A stretch of DNA of 40,372 nucleotides from Actinomadura latina NBRC 106108 (GTDB lineage Bacteria; Actinomycetota; Actinomycetes; Streptosporangiales; Streptosporangiaceae), in contig NZ_BCQS01000014.1 of assembly GCF_001552195.1 (NCBI RefSeq), positions 1-40,372 of the forward strand, read 5' to 3'. Positions 14,460-23,299 of the stretch are shown here, piece by piece. A model generated the notes under the pieces. That model made no database searches, had not been told where the DNA came from, and saw only the letters and a program-made list of their open reading frames with translations. The translations under genes were made by a program, and so were the position numbers. The stretch's first letter is position 1, and the number at the start of each line of letters is the position of its first letter.

Positions 14460-16176
14460 GCCAGCGGGTCACGACCTTGCCGGTCGCGTTGCGCGGCAGC
14501 TCGGCGATGAAGTGCACGTCGCGCGGCGCCGCGTACCGGGCGACCTGCGCGTGGACGTACTCGCGGACGGCGTCCGCGTCGAGCCGGGCACCCGGCCGCA
14601 GGACGATGTAGGCGGCGAGCCGCTGCCCCCACTCGTCGTCGGGCACCCCGGTGATCGCGACCTCCTGGACCTCGGGCAGTTTCAGCAGCGCGTCCTCCAC
14701 GTCCTTCGGGAGGACGTTCTCGCCGCCGGACACCACCATCCCGTCGCTGCGGCCCTCGACGAACAGCAGGCCGCGGTGGTCGATGTGGCCGAGGTCGCCG
14801 GTGGCGAGCAGCCCGTCGCGGACCTCCATCGGCTCGCCGCCCGTGTAGCCCTCGAACAGCAGCTCGTTCGCGGCGAAGATCTGCCCGCGGGTGGAGCGGC
14901 CCACGCTGCGGCCGTCGGCGTCCAGGATCGCCAGTGCCGTGTTGCGCGGCGGGCGCCCGGCGGTGCGCGGGTCGAGCCGCAGGTCGCGCGGGGTGGCGAT
15001 GGACACCCAGGACGCCTCAGTGGACCCGTAGACGTTGTAGAGCCGGTCGCCGAACGCGTCCATGAACCGGGTGGCGAGGTCGCCGGGCAGCACGGCGCCG
15101 CTCAGCGCGAAGATCCGCAGCGAGGACGTGTCGTGGCGGCCGCGGACCTCCGGGGCCAGCTCCAGGATCCGCTGGCACATGACCGGGACGGCGAAGACGG
15201 TGGCGTCGCGGTGGGACGCGATGGCCCGCAGCGTCTGCTCGGGGTCGAACCGGCGGTGCAGGACGACCGGTGCCCGCAGCGCCCAGGCCATCTGCAGCGC
15301 GGCGTACCCCCAGGTGTGGAACAGCGGCGCCTCGACGATCATCGTCTGCCGGGCGCGCAGCGGGATCCGGGACGTCATCGAGGCGAGCGGCCACAGGCCC
15401 GGCCGGGGCGGGCGGCGGGCGCCCTTGGGGCGTCCGGTGGTGCCCGAGCTGAGCATGATCGTGCGGCTCTGGATCTGCGGCGGCCCGGCCGCCGCGCCGG
15501 ACGCGGGCGCCGAGCCGATGATCTCGTCGATGCCGGGCCCCGGCCCGGCGGCGGGGCGGGGGGCCGCCTCCACGGCGGGACGCGGCGCGGGCGGCAGCGC
15601 CGCGAGCGGGACGGGCGCGGCGAGCGGCATCCCGGCCGGCGGGCGGCGGTCGGCCCACAGCACGTTGCGGCGCAGCGCGATGGGCACGTTGGCCAGCAGC
15701 GGCGCGAACTCGGCGTCGGCGACGATGAGGGCGGGCCGCAGCTCACCGAGCACGGCGCGGATCTGGCCCGTTCCGAAACCGGTGTTGAGCAGGACGACCT
15801 CGGCGCCGCGCCGGGAGCAGGCGACGAGCGTCAGCGCCATCCCCCGGTGGTTGCGGCACAGGACACCGACGCGCGGGCGGGGGCCGTGCAGCGGCAGCCC
15901 GGCGGCGAGGCGGGCGGCCAGCTCGTCCAGTTCGGCGAAGGTGAGGACGCCCTCGTCGTCGATCAGCGCGGGGCGGGACGGCGACCGCACCGCGGACGAG
16001 GCGACGAGACCGGCGAGCGTGGTGCCCCAGCGCCGCAGCGCGCCGAGTTGCCGGAGCATCCGGCGCGGGCCGCCGGCGAACAGCAGTCCGGTGCGCAGCA
16101 GGAGCGCGGCGAGATCGCGGATATGCCCGATCCGCCGGCGCATCCCCGGCCGGTACGCGGGCCTCGCGTGCGTCAC
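14386..16176 (-). CDS. AMP-forming fatty acyl-CoA synthetase / ligase
   Basis: A 596-residue ANL-superfamily enzyme, GTG start at 16176 with GGGAGGAGG upstream. Motifs in order: the P-loop IMLSSGTTGRPKGAR (A3), FHTWGYAALQMAW, NVYGSTEASWVSIA (A5), the adenylate-binding GLLATGDLGHIDHRGLLFVEGR with its Asp (A7/A8), and the C-terminal catalytic Lys in PRNATGKVVTRW (A10). It activates a carboxylic acid, probably a fatty acid, to acyl-AMP and then acyl-CoA. It is divergent from fadA-fadB across a repeat-bearing gap, so it probably supplies acyl-CoA for that beta-oxidation operon. A Pro/Ala-rich insertion (about residues 190-225) precedes the P-loop. Confidence 0.88.
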   Translation of the reverse strand: MTHARPAYRPGMRRRIGHIRDLAALLLRTGLLFAGGPRRMLRQLGALRRWGTTLAGLVASSAVRSPSRPALIDDEGVLTFAELDELAARLAAGLPLHGPRPRVGVLCRNHRGMALTLVACSRRGAEVVLLNTGFGTGQIRAVLGELRPALIVADAEFAPLLANVPIALRRNVLWADRRPPAGMPLAAPVPLAALPPAPRPAVEAAPRPAAGPGPGIDEIIGSAPASGAAAGPPQIQSRTIMLSSGTTGRPKGARRPPRPGLWPLASMTSRIPLRARQTMIVEAPLFHTWGYAALQMAWALRAPVVLHRRFDPEQTLRAIASHRDATVFAVPVMCQRILELAPEVRGRHDTSSLRIFALSGAVLPGDLATRFMDAFGDRLYNVYGSTEASWVSIATPRDLRLDPRTAGRPPRNTALAILDADGRSVGRSTRGQIFAANELLFEGYTGGEPMEVRDGLLATGDLGHIDHRGLLFVEGRSDGMVVSGGENVLPKDVEDALLKLPEVQEVAITGVPDDEWGQRLAAYIVLRPGARLDADAVREYVHAQVARYAAPRDVHFIAELPRNATGKVVTRWLSARPGRPLPEGHVEWPRPRAAGL

Positions 16177-16195
16177 CGTGCCTCCTCCCCCGCCA

Positions 16196-16283
16196 CGTTA
16201 CTCACCCGTCAATGACCGAACAAGGGCAGCGGCGGGTCAGTGGTTACTGACGAGTAGCATTGTTGGTTACCAGCGAGTAGCAT
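16196..16283. promoter_or_regulatory. GTTAC-type repeats between acyl-CoA ligase and fadA
   Basis: GGTTACTGACGAGTAGCAT (16242-16260) and GGTTACCAGCGAGTAGCAT (16265-16283) match at 16 of 19 bases and start 23 bases apart. Each holds a TAC-N-AGTA imperfect dyad. A weaker copy, CGTTACTCACCCGTCAATG, lies at 16196-16214 beside the ligase start. They sit in the 203-base gap between two divergent fatty-acid genes and are likely operators of a lipid-responsive repressor, which is not encoded here. Confidence 0.6.
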
Positions 16284-16379
16284 CGCTGTCGCGGGCACTC
16301 GTGCCGCCGTCGAAGGCAGGGGCGGCACGAGGCTCGACGACCCCCACCGAGCCCGAGCCCACCGCAGGGAGGACGATCC

Positions 16380-17582
16380 GTGCCTCGCACCGCACGCGAC
16401 GTCGTGTTCGTCGACGGCGTCCGCACGCCGTTCGGCAAGGCCGGCCCCAAGGGCCTGTACGCGGAGACCCGCGCCGACGACCTGGTCGTCCGCGCCATCC
16501 GCGAGCTGATGCGCCGCAACCCGTCCCTCCCACCCGACCGGGTGGACGAGGTCGCCATCGCCGCCACCACGCAGACCGGCGACCAGGGACTGACCATCGG
16601 GCGGTCCGCCGCCGTCCTGGCCGGGCTGCCGAAGAGCGTGCCCGGCTACGCCATCGACCGGATGTGCGCGGGCGCGATGACCGCCGTCACCACGTCCGGC
16701 GCCGGGATCTCGTTCGGCTCCTACGACGTCGTCATCGCCGGCGGCGTCGAGCACATGGGACGGCACCCGATGGGCGAGGGCGTCGACCCGAACCCGCGGT
16801 TCCTCGCCGACAAGCTCGTCGACCCGTCCGCCCTGGTCATGGGCACGACGGCGGAGAATCTGCACGACCGGTTCCCCGGCATCAGCAAGGAGCGCGCGGA
16901 CGCCTACGCCGTGCGCAGCCAGCAGAAGGTCGCCGCCGCCTACGCCGCCGGGAAGATCCAGCCGGACCTCGTGCCGACCGCGATCCGCTCCGCCGAGAAG
17001 GGGTGGGGGCTCGCCACCGAGGACGAGCCGCCGCGCCCCGGCACCACGCTGGACGACCTCGCCAAGCTGAAGACCCCGTTCCGCGTGCAGGGCAACGTCA
17101 CCGCCGGGAACGCCGCCGGGCTCAACGACGGCGCCACCGCCTGCCTGCTGGCGGCCGAGGACGTCGCCCGCGACCTCGGCCTCGCGCCGAAGATGCGGCT
17201 GGTCGACTTCTCGTTCGCCGGGGTGGAGCCGGAGGTCATGGGCATCGGGCCCGTCCCCGCGACCGAGAAGCTCCTCGCCCGCAACTCCCTGACGATGGAC
17301 GACATCGGCCTCATCGAGATCAACGAGGCGTTCGCCGTGCAGGTGCTCGCGTTCCTCGAGCACTTCAAGATCGCCGATGACGACGCGCGGGTGAACCCGT
17401 GGGGCGGCGCGATCGCGCTCGGCCACCCGCTCGCCTCGTCCGGCGTCCGGCTGATGAACCAGCTCGCGCGCCTGTTCGAGGAGCGCACCGACGTGCGCTA
17501 CGGGCTGACCACGATGTGTGTGGGCATGGGCATGGGCGGAACCGTCCTCTGGGAGAACGTCAACTGGGAGGACGGCAAATGA
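16380..17582 (+). CDS. fadA: acetyl-CoA acetyltransferase (3-ketoacyl-CoA thiolase)
   Basis: A full-length 400-residue thiolase II. The nucleophile is C96 (IDRMCAGAM), the general-base His is H349 (ALGHPLASSGVR) and the second Cys is C380 (TTMCVGMGMGG). It cleaves 3-ketoacyl-CoA with CoA to acetyl-CoA and a shortened acyl-CoA, the last step of beta-oxidation. The GTG start at 16380 is preceded by AGGGAGGA. It is cotranscribed with the multifunctional hydratase/dehydrogenase gene downstream, forming a FadA/FadB pair, and is preceded by the operator repeats at 16196-16283. Confidence 0.94.
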   Translation: MPRTARDVVFVDGVRTPFGKAGPKGLYAETRADDLVVRAIRELMRRNPSLPPDRVDEVAIAATTQTGDQGLTIGRSAAVLAGLPKSVPGYAIDRMCAGAMTAVTTSGAGISFGSYDVVIAGGVEHMGRHPMGEGVDPNPRFLADKLVDPSALVMGTTAENLHDRFPGISKERADAYAVRSQQKVAAAYAAGKIQPDLVPTAIRSAEKGWGLATEDEPPRPGTTLDDLAKLKTPFRVQGNVTAGNAAGLNDGATACLLAAEDVARDLGLAPKMRLVDFSFAGVEPEVMGIGPVPATEKLLARNSLTMDDIGLIEINEAFAVQVLAFLEHFKIADDDARVNPWGGAIALGHPLASSGVRLMNQLARLFEERTDVRYGLTTMCVGMGMGGTVLWENVNWEDGK

Positions 17583-17632
17583 GCGACGGAGTCGTTCGGG
17601 GGGTCCGGGGGACCGCCCCCGGGGGGAGCACA

Positions 17633-19720
17633 GTGAGCGGTCTTGGAGAAGTCTTCGGCGACGAGGTCGTCACGCACGCGCACGTACGGGACGTGGCACT
17701 CCCCTACGGCGCGGGCACGCTCGCGCTCATCACACTGGACAACGGCTTCGACCACACCAAGCCGAACACCTTCGGCCCCAACGGCCTCGCCGAGCTGAAC
17801 GCCGCCATCGACACGATCGCCGGACGCGATGACATCGCCGCCGTCGGCGTCACCGGCAAGCCGTTCATCTTCGCGGTCGGCGCCGACCTCAAGGGCGTCC
17901 CGCTCATCACGAGCCGGGAGGACGCACAGGCCATCGGCAAGCTGGGCCACGACGTGTTCCGGCGGCTCGGTGAGCTGGGCGTCCCGTCGTTCGCCTACTA
18001 CAACGGCGCGGCGATGGGCGGCGGCGTCGAGATCGGCCTGCACTGCGCGTACCGGACGATCTCGTCCGGAGTCCCGGCGTTCGCGCTGCCCGAGGCGTTC
18101 CTCGGCCTGGTGCCCGGCTGGGGCGGGACGTACCTGCTGCCGAACCTGATCGGCGCGGAGAAGGCGCTCAAGGTCGTCATCGAGAACCCGCTCGCGCAGA
18201 ACCGGACGCTCAAGGGCAGGCAGGCGTACGAGCTGGGCATCGCCGACGCGATCTTCGACTCGGCCGACTTCCTGGAGGAGTCGCTGGCCTGGACGGCACG
18301 CGTCCTCAACGGCGACATCACCGTCACCCGGCCCGAGGTCGACAAGGGCAAGGCGTGGGACGACGCCGTCGCGATGGCCCGCTGGAACCTGGACGGCAAG
18401 CTGCACGGCGCCGCCCCCTCCTTCACCCGCGCCCTCGATCTCGTCGCCGCCGCCAAGGACCGCGGCCGCGACGAGGGCTTCGCCGCGGAGGACGAGGCCC
18501 TGGCCGACCTCATCATGAGCGATGAGCTGCGCGCCGGCCTGTACGCGTTCGACCTCACCCAGAAGCGCGCGAAGAAGCCCGCCGGGGCGCCCGACAGGTC
18601 CCTGGCCCGCACGGTCACCAAGGTCGGCGTCGTCGGCGCGGGCCTGATGGCCTCGCAGCTCGCGCTGCTGTTCGCGCGCCGCCTGGAGGTGCCGGTCGTG
18701 CTGACCGACCTCGACCAGGAGCGCCTGGACAAGGGCGTCGGCTACGCGCACGGCGAGATCGACAAGCTGCTCGGCAAGGGCCGCGTCTCCCCCGACAAGG
18801 CGAACCGCCTCAAGTCGCTCATCTCCGGCTCGCTGACGAAGGACGCGTTCGCCGACGCCGACTTCGTCATCGAGGCGGTGTTCGAGGAGATGTCGGTCAA
18901 GCGGCGGGTGTTCGCCGAGGTCGAGGAGTACGTCTCGGCCGAGTGCGTCCTCGCGACCAACACCTCTTCCCTGTCGGTCACCGAGATGGCGTCCGGGCTG
19001 AAGCACCCCGAGCGCGTGGTCGGCTTCCACTTCTTCAACCCGGTCGCGGTGCTGCCGCTGCTGGAGATCGTCCGGGGCGAGCGGACCGGCGACGCCGCGC
19101 TCGCCACGGCGTTCGCGACCGGCAGGGCGCTGAAGAAGTCGTGCGTGCTGGTCAAGGACGCCCCGGCGTTCGTGGTCAACCGCGTCCTGCTGCGGCTGCT
19201 CGCCGAGATCGTCCAGACGGTCGACGAGGGCACCCCGATCGAGGTCGCGGAGCGGGCCGCCGCGCCGCTCGGCCTGCCGATGCCGCCGTTCGTCCTGATG
19301 GGCCTCGTCGGCCCGGCGATCGCGCTGCACGTCAACGAGACCCTGCACGGCGCGTTCCCGGACCGGTTCCCGCTGTCGGACAACCTCGCGAAGATGGTGG
19401 CGGCCGGCAAGTCCGGCGTGTACCTGCCGGACTTCTCCCTCGACCCCGAAGTCGTGGAGATCTTCGCCGGCGGGACGAGCCCGTCCACCGAGGAGCAGGT
19501 CCTCGACCGGGCGCTGGCCGCGCTCGCCGACGAGATCCGCATCATGCTGGACGAGGGCGTCGTCGCGGCTCCGGAGGACATCGACCTCTGCATGATCCTC
19601 GGCGCGGGCTGGCCGTTCCACCTCGGCGGCATCACCCCGTACCTGGACAGGTCGGGCGTCGCCGAGAAGGCGGCCGGCCGCCGCTTCCTGGAGCCGGGGG
19701 TCGCCTCCCTGCCCGCCTGA
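17633..19720 (+). CDS. fadB: enoyl-CoA hydratase / 3-hydroxyacyl-CoA dehydrogenase fusion
   Basis: A bifunctional FadB/FadJ-type enzyme of about 695 residues. The N-terminal crotonase domain (30-290) has the oxyanion-hole strand FIFAVGADL, NGAAMGGGVEIGLHC and the catalytic Glu in LPEAFLGLVPGWGG. The dehydrogenase domain begins near residue 320 with VGVVGAGLMASQLALLFA (NAD fold; the usual third Gly of GxGxxG is Ala), followed by LATNTSSLSVTEMA, GFHFFNPVAVLPL with the catalytic His, and the C-terminal 3HCDH repeats. It converts enoyl-CoA to 3-ketoacyl-CoA for FadA. I prefer the GTG at 17633 (GGGGGGAG upstream). An ATG at 17579 overlaps the fadA stop, but the added residues are translation of a GC-rich hairpin. 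Confidence 0.92.
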   Translation: MSGLGEVFGDEVVTHAHVRDVALPYGAGTLALITLDNGFDHTKPNTFGPNGLAELNAAIDTIAGRDDIAAVGVTGKPFIFAVGADLKGVPLITSREDAQAIGKLGHDVFRRLGELGVPSFAYYNGAAMGGGVEIGLHCAYRTISSGVPAFALPEAFLGLVPGWGGTYLLPNLIGAEKALKVVIENPLAQNRTLKGRQAYELGIADAIFDSADFLEESLAWTARVLNGDITVTRPEVDKGKAWDDAVAMARWNLDGKLHGAAPSFTRALDLVAAAKDRGRDEGFAAEDEALADLIMSDELRAGLYAFDLTQKRAKKPAGAPDRSLARTVTKVGVVGAGLMASQLALLFARRLEVPVVLTDLDQERLDKGVGYAHGEIDKLLGKGRVSPDKANRLKSLISGSLTKDAFADADFVIEAVFEEMSVKRRVFAEVEEYVSAECVLATNTSSLSVTEMASGLKHPERVVGFHFFNPVAVLPLLEIVRGERTGDAALATAFATGRALKKSCVLVKDAPAFVVNRVLLRLLAEIVQTVDEGTPIEVAERAAAPLGLPMPPFVLMGLVGPAIALHVNETLHGAFPDRFPLSDNLAKMVAAGKSGVYLPDFSLDPEVVEIFAGGTSPSTEEQVLDRALAALADEIRIMLDEGVVAAPEDIDLCMILGAGWPFHLGGITPYLDRSGVAEKAAGRRFLEPGVASLPA

Positions 19721-19752
19721 TCCGCCCGCCCCGATCCCCGGCCGCTCCCGGT

Positions 19753-19789
19753 GAAGAGGCGTCCCGAACGTGGTTCGGGACGCCTCTTC
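19753..19789 (+). terminator. 17-bp hairpin terminator after fadB
   Basis: GAAGAGGCGTCCCGAAC (19753-19769) pairs perfectly with GTTCGGGACGCCTCTTC (19773-19789) across a GTG loop. It closes the fadA-fadB transcript and insulates the permease gene. Confidence 0.85.
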
Positions 19790-19902
19790 TCCGGCATTTC
19801 CGCACGTCACGGACCCGCCGCCGTTTGAACTGATCATAAGCCGCGCACATATGGGCATACGGCAGACGGCCGAGTACCACGGGACGCGGAGGGGCACCGA
19901 GC

Positions 19903-21387
19903 ATGAACGTGCTGCGGACGAAATCGGTGGAGCAGTCGATCCAGGACACCGAGGAGCCCGCGCACCGGCTCCGGCGCGACCTTTCCGCGCTCGACCTCAC
20001 CGTCTTCGGCGTCGGCGTCATCATCGGCACCGGCATCTTCGTCCTCACCGGGCAGGTCGCCAGGGAGAAGGCCGGCCCCGCCGTCGCGCTGTCGTTCATC
20101 CTCGCCGCCGTCGTGTGCGGCCTCGCCGCGCTGTGCTACGCCGAGTTCGCCTCGACCGTCCCGGTCGCCGGGTCGGCCTACACGTTCTCCTACGCGACGC
20201 TCGGCGAGTTCCCCGCCTGGATCATCGGCTGGGACCTCATCCTGGAGATGGCGCTCGGCGCCGCCGTGGTGTCGGTCGGCTGGTCGGGCTACTTCGCCTC
20301 CCTGCTGGACAGCATCGGGATCACCCTGCCGGCGTCGATCGCCGCGCCGCCGGGCGAGGGCGGGACGGTGAACGTCCCCGCCATCTGCCTGGTGCTGCTG
20401 GTGACCTGGCTGCTGATCCTCGGCATCAAGATCTCCTCGCGGATCAACGCGGTCGTCGTCGCGATCAAGGTGTCGGTGGTGCTGCTGGTGATCTTCGCCG
20501 GGCTGTTCTTCGTGAAGGGCGCCAACTACAAGCCCTTCATCCCGCCCTCGCAGTCGACCGCGGAGGTGAGCGGCCTGAAGGCGCCCCTCCTGCAGGTGAT
20601 ATTCGGGATCACGCCGGTCAGCTTCGGCTGGCTCGGCATCTTCGCCGCCGTCGCGATCGTGTTCTTCGCCTACATCGGCTTCGACATCGTCGCCACCGCC
20701 GCGGAGGAGGCCCGCCGCCCGAAGCGGGACCTGCCCATCGGGCTCATCGGCTCCCTCCTCGTCACGGCCGTCCTGTACGCCGCGGTGTCGACCGTCGTCG
20801 CCGGCATGCAGAACTACACCCAGCTGAGCGCGGAGGCGCCGCTGGCGGACGCGTTCAAGGCCGTCGGCCACCCCGTCTTCGCCACCATCATCAGCGTCGG
20901 CGCGGTGATCGGCCTCACCACCGTCGTGATGATCCTGCTGCTCGGGCAGAGCCGGATCTTCTTCGCGATGGGCCGGGACGGCCTCATGCCGCCCTGGCTC
21001 TCGGTCGTCCACCCGCGCTTCGGCACCCCCTACCGGTCGACCGTCATCATGGGCGTGATCGTCGCCGTCCTCGCCGGGTTCATCCCGCTCTCGGAACTCG
21101 CCGAGCTGGTCAACATCGGCACGCTGTTCGCGTTCCTCGTCGTCTCCATCGCCGTGATGATCCTGCGCCGCACCCGGCCGGACCTGCCGCGCGCGTTCCG
21201 CACCCCGTGGGTGCCGGTCATCCCGGTCCTGTCCGTGCTCGCCTGCCTGTTCGTGATGATCAACCTGCCCGTCGAGACGTGGCTGCGGTTCCTCGCCTGG
21301 ATGGTCGTCGGCACCATCGTCTACGCCTCCTACGGCTACCGGCACAGCCGCGTCCAGGTCGCCGAACCGCCCTCCGCCAAGCACTGA
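19903..21387 (+). CDS. APC-superfamily amino acid permease (CAT-like)
   Basis: A 494-residue integral membrane protein with about 12 hydrophobic helices. The first has the APC substrate-binding signature LTVFGVGVIIGTGIFVLTG; later conserved parts include AALCYAEFASTVPVAGSAYTFSYATLGE and FFAYIGFDIVATAAEEARRPKRDLPIG. These features, and a pattern ending with AFRTPWVPVIPVLS, match the cationic amino acid transporter branch (YfnA/CAT). Substrate is uncertain. It is monocistronic: a terminator lies upstream and a promoter-like gap before the next gene. Confidence 0.9.
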   Translation: MNVLRTKSVEQSIQDTEEPAHRLRRDLSALDLTVFGVGVIIGTGIFVLTGQVAREKAGPAVALSFILAAVVCGLAALCYAEFASTVPVAGSAYTFSYATLGEFPAWIIGWDLILEMALGAAVVSVGWSGYFASLLDSIGITLPASIAAPPGEGGTVNVPAICLVLLVTWLLILGIKISSRINAVVVAIKVSVVLLVIFAGLFFVKGANYKPFIPPSQSTAEVSGLKAPLLQVIFGITPVSFGWLGIFAAVAIVFFAYIGFDIVATAAEEARRPKRDLPIGLIGSLLVTAVLYAAVSTVVAGMQNYTQLSAEAPLADAFKAVGHPVFATIISVGAVIGLTTVVMILLLGQSRIFFAMGRDGLMPPWLSVVHPRFGTPYRSTVIMGVIVAVLAGFIPLSELAELVNIGTLFAFLVVSIAVMILRRTRPDLPRAFRTPWVPVIPVLSVLACLFVMINLPVETWLRFLAWMVVGTIVYASYGYRHSRVQVAEPPSAKH

Positions 21388-21441
21388 CCCGCCCCGCCGT
21401 GACGGGACTCACGGTAGGCATTTGGGCCCCGGGTGGGCACA

Positions 21442-22800
21442 ATGGCCCGCATGGCTTCTCCAGTGCTCGTCGCGGTGATCGGTTCCGGCCCGGCGGGGAT
21501 CTACGCCGCCGAGGCCCTCGTCAAGCAGACCGGCGGCGACGTCCGGGTGGACGTGTTCGACCGGCTGCCGACGCCGTACGGGCTCGTCCGCTACGGCGTC
21601 GCTCCCGACCACACGTCCATCAAGTCGATCGCCCGGTACCTGCAGAGGGTCCTGGAGAATCCCGGCGTCCGGTTCTTCGGCTGCGTCGAGCTGGGCCGCG
21701 ACATCACCCGCGCGGACCTGCTCGACTGCTACGACGCCGTCATCTACGCGACGGGCGCGATGGTCGACCGGCAGATGCGGATCCCCGGCGAGGAGCTGCC
21801 CGGCAGCATCGCCGCCACCGACTTCGTGAACTGGTACTGCGGGCACCCCGACGCCGCCGACCACGAGTTCGACCTGTCCGTGGAGGAGGTCGCGGTCGTC
21901 GGCGTCGGCAACGTCGCCGTCGACGTCGTCCGCATCCTCGCGAAGACGGCCGGCGAGCTGCGCGACACCGACGTGCCCGAGCAGGTCATCGAGGCGCTGT
22001 CGCGCAGCCGGGTCAAGCGCGTCCACATGATCGGGCGGCGCGGCCCCGCGCAGGCGAAGTTCACCACGAAGGAGGCCCGCGAACTGGGCGAGCTGCCCAA
22101 CGCGAGCATCCACGTCCGGCCCGAGGACATGGACCTCGACCCGGCGAGCGCCGAACTGGCCGCGAGCGACCGCAAGACCGGCGGCAACATCAAGGCTCTC
22201 AACGCCTGGACGGGCGAGCCCGCCCCCGGGCGGGCCCGGCACATCGACGTCCGGTTCTGGCGCGCGCCCGCCGAGATCCTCGGCACCGGCCGCGTCGAGG
22301 GCCTCAAGCTGGAGAAGACGGAGCTGGACGAGTCGGGCCGCGTCGTCGGCACCGGCGAGTTCGAGACGCTGCCCGTCGGCATGGTGCTGCGCTCGGTCGG
22401 GTACCAGAGCGTCCCGCTGGACGGCGTCCCGTTCGACGAGCGCTCCCACGTCGTCCCCAACGAGGGCGGCCGGATCCTCGGGCCCGACGGCGCGCCCGTC
22501 CCCGGCGAGTACGTCGCCGGGTGGATCAAGCGCGGCCCGTCCGGTGTCGTCGGCACCAACAAGTCCGACGCCGCCGAGACCGTCCGCAACCTCCTGGCGG
22601 ACGCCGCCGAGAGCGACTCGGCGCCGAAGCGCACCATCGAGGAACTGCTGGAGGCGCGCGGGCTGCCCATCGTCACCTACACCGACTGGCTCAAGCTCGA
22701 CGCGGCCGAGATCGCCCTCGCGCGGAGCCTCGACCGCGGCGAGCGGGTCAAGCTGGCCCGCTGGGAGGCGATGACCTCCGCCTGCCGCGGCGCAGAGTGA
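21442..22800 (+). CDS. fprA: ferredoxin/adrenodoxin-NADP reductase
   Basis: A full-length FprA/adrenodoxin-reductase-like flavoprotein (about 452 residues). It shows the FAD dinucleotide motif VIGSGPAGIYAAEAL at the N-terminus, the family block RLPTPYGLVRYGVAPDH, the NADP motif VGVGNVAVDVVRIL, GRRGPAQAKFT, and the C-terminal GWIKRGPSGVVGTNK with DA for FAD. It moves electrons between NADPH and ferredoxins, for example to cytochromes P450. The start is ATG 21442 (GGGTGGG upstream); ATG 21451 is the alternative. The unrelated neighbours suggest an independent gene. Confidence 0.93.
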   Translation: MARMASPVLVAVIGSGPAGIYAAEALVKQTGGDVRVDVFDRLPTPYGLVRYGVAPDHTSIKSIARYLQRVLENPGVRFFGCVELGRDITRADLLDCYDAVIYATGAMVDRQMRIPGEELPGSIAATDFVNWYCGHPDAADHEFDLSVEEVAVVGVGNVAVDVVRILAKTAGELRDTDVPEQVIEALSRSRVKRVHMIGRRGPAQAKFTTKEARELGELPNASIHVRPEDMDLDPASAELAASDRKTGGNIKALNAWTGEPAPGRARHIDVRFWRAPAEILGTGRVEGLKLEKTELDESGRVVGTGEFETLPVGMVLRSVGYQSVPLDGVPFDERSHVVPNEGGRILGPDGAPVPGEYVAGWIKRGPSGVVGTNKSDAAETVRNLLADAAESDSAPKRTIEELLEARGLPIVTYTDWLKLDAAEIALARSLDRGERVKLARWEAMTSACRGAE

Positions 22801-22846
22801 CGCCCGTGTAATTCATCTTCTCGCGAATTCCCCACCGGCAAGGTAG

Positions 22847-22875
22847 TGACGGACATGTGACGCGGGCGCTACGGT
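22847..22875 (+). promoter_or_regulatory. leaderless promoter
   Basis: TGACGG (22847-22852) and TACGGT (22870-22875) are spaced 17 bases as -35 and -10. The GTG start at 22883 lies seven bases after the -10, so transcription and translation probably begin together. Confidence 0.5.
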
Positions 22876-22882
22876 GCGGCGT

Positions 22883-23248
22883 GTGACCGGCGGTCCAGAA
22901 CTGTACGGGTTCCCCCCACCCGAGACCGTCCCCGACCTCAGGTGGCTGGGCCCCGACTACGTGTCCGTACTCGTGTACGACCTGACGCAGGGGCTCCTGC
23001 GCCAGGATCCGCGCACGTCCGTCATGGGCGTGCGGTGCGAGGGCGAGCCCAGGCTCGACCCCTCGGTCGACCCGGCGGGCGTCATCCGCGCGCACGACGC
23101 CTGCTTCCCGCTGCAGGTCTTCGTCCAGGACGGCGCCGGACGCCCCTGGCGCCTGCGCGGGCGGTGGACGTACTCGGGACGCGAACTCGGCACGTCCGCC
23201 GCGTCCATCACCCACTCCTGGCGGCTCATGTCCGCCGACGGCGTGTAA
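22883..23248 (+). CDS. hypothetical protein, 121 residues
   Basis: I do not recognise a family. The protein is soluble and begins with a Pro-rich stretch (PELYGFPPPETVPDLRWLGPDYVSVLVYDL). It continues with mixed strands and ends in WRLRGRWTYSGRELGTSAASITHSWRL. There is no signal peptide or catalytic motif. Start chosen at GTG 22883 because of the leaderless promoter; an upstream in-frame GTG at 22874 lies inside the -10 box. It converges with dxs, with a shared hairpin between them. Confidence 0.6.
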   Translation: MTGGPELYGFPPPETVPDLRWLGPDYVSVLVYDLTQGLLRQDPRTSVMGVRCEGEPRLDPSVDPAGVIRAHDACFPLQVFVQDGAGRPWRLRGRWTYSGRELGTSAASITHSWRLMSADGV

Positions 23249-23253
23249 AGCCC

Positions 23254-23290
23254 GCGGGCGCCGGACGTCACCGATGCGTCCGGCGCCCGC
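23254..23290. terminator. bidirectional 14-bp hairpin
   Basis: GCGGGCGCCGGACG (23254-23267) pairs perfectly with CGTCCGGCGCCCGC (23277-23290) around a nine-base loop. It lies between the stops of two convergent genes (22883-23248 and dxs) and can end both transcripts. Confidence 0.85.
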
Positions 23291-23299
23291 TCGGCAGGG

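Noticed and set aside
19770..22811. 1013-residue open frame on the plus strand across the permease and fprA genes
   Set aside because: Arg/His/Pro-rich shadow in another frame of two well-supported genes.
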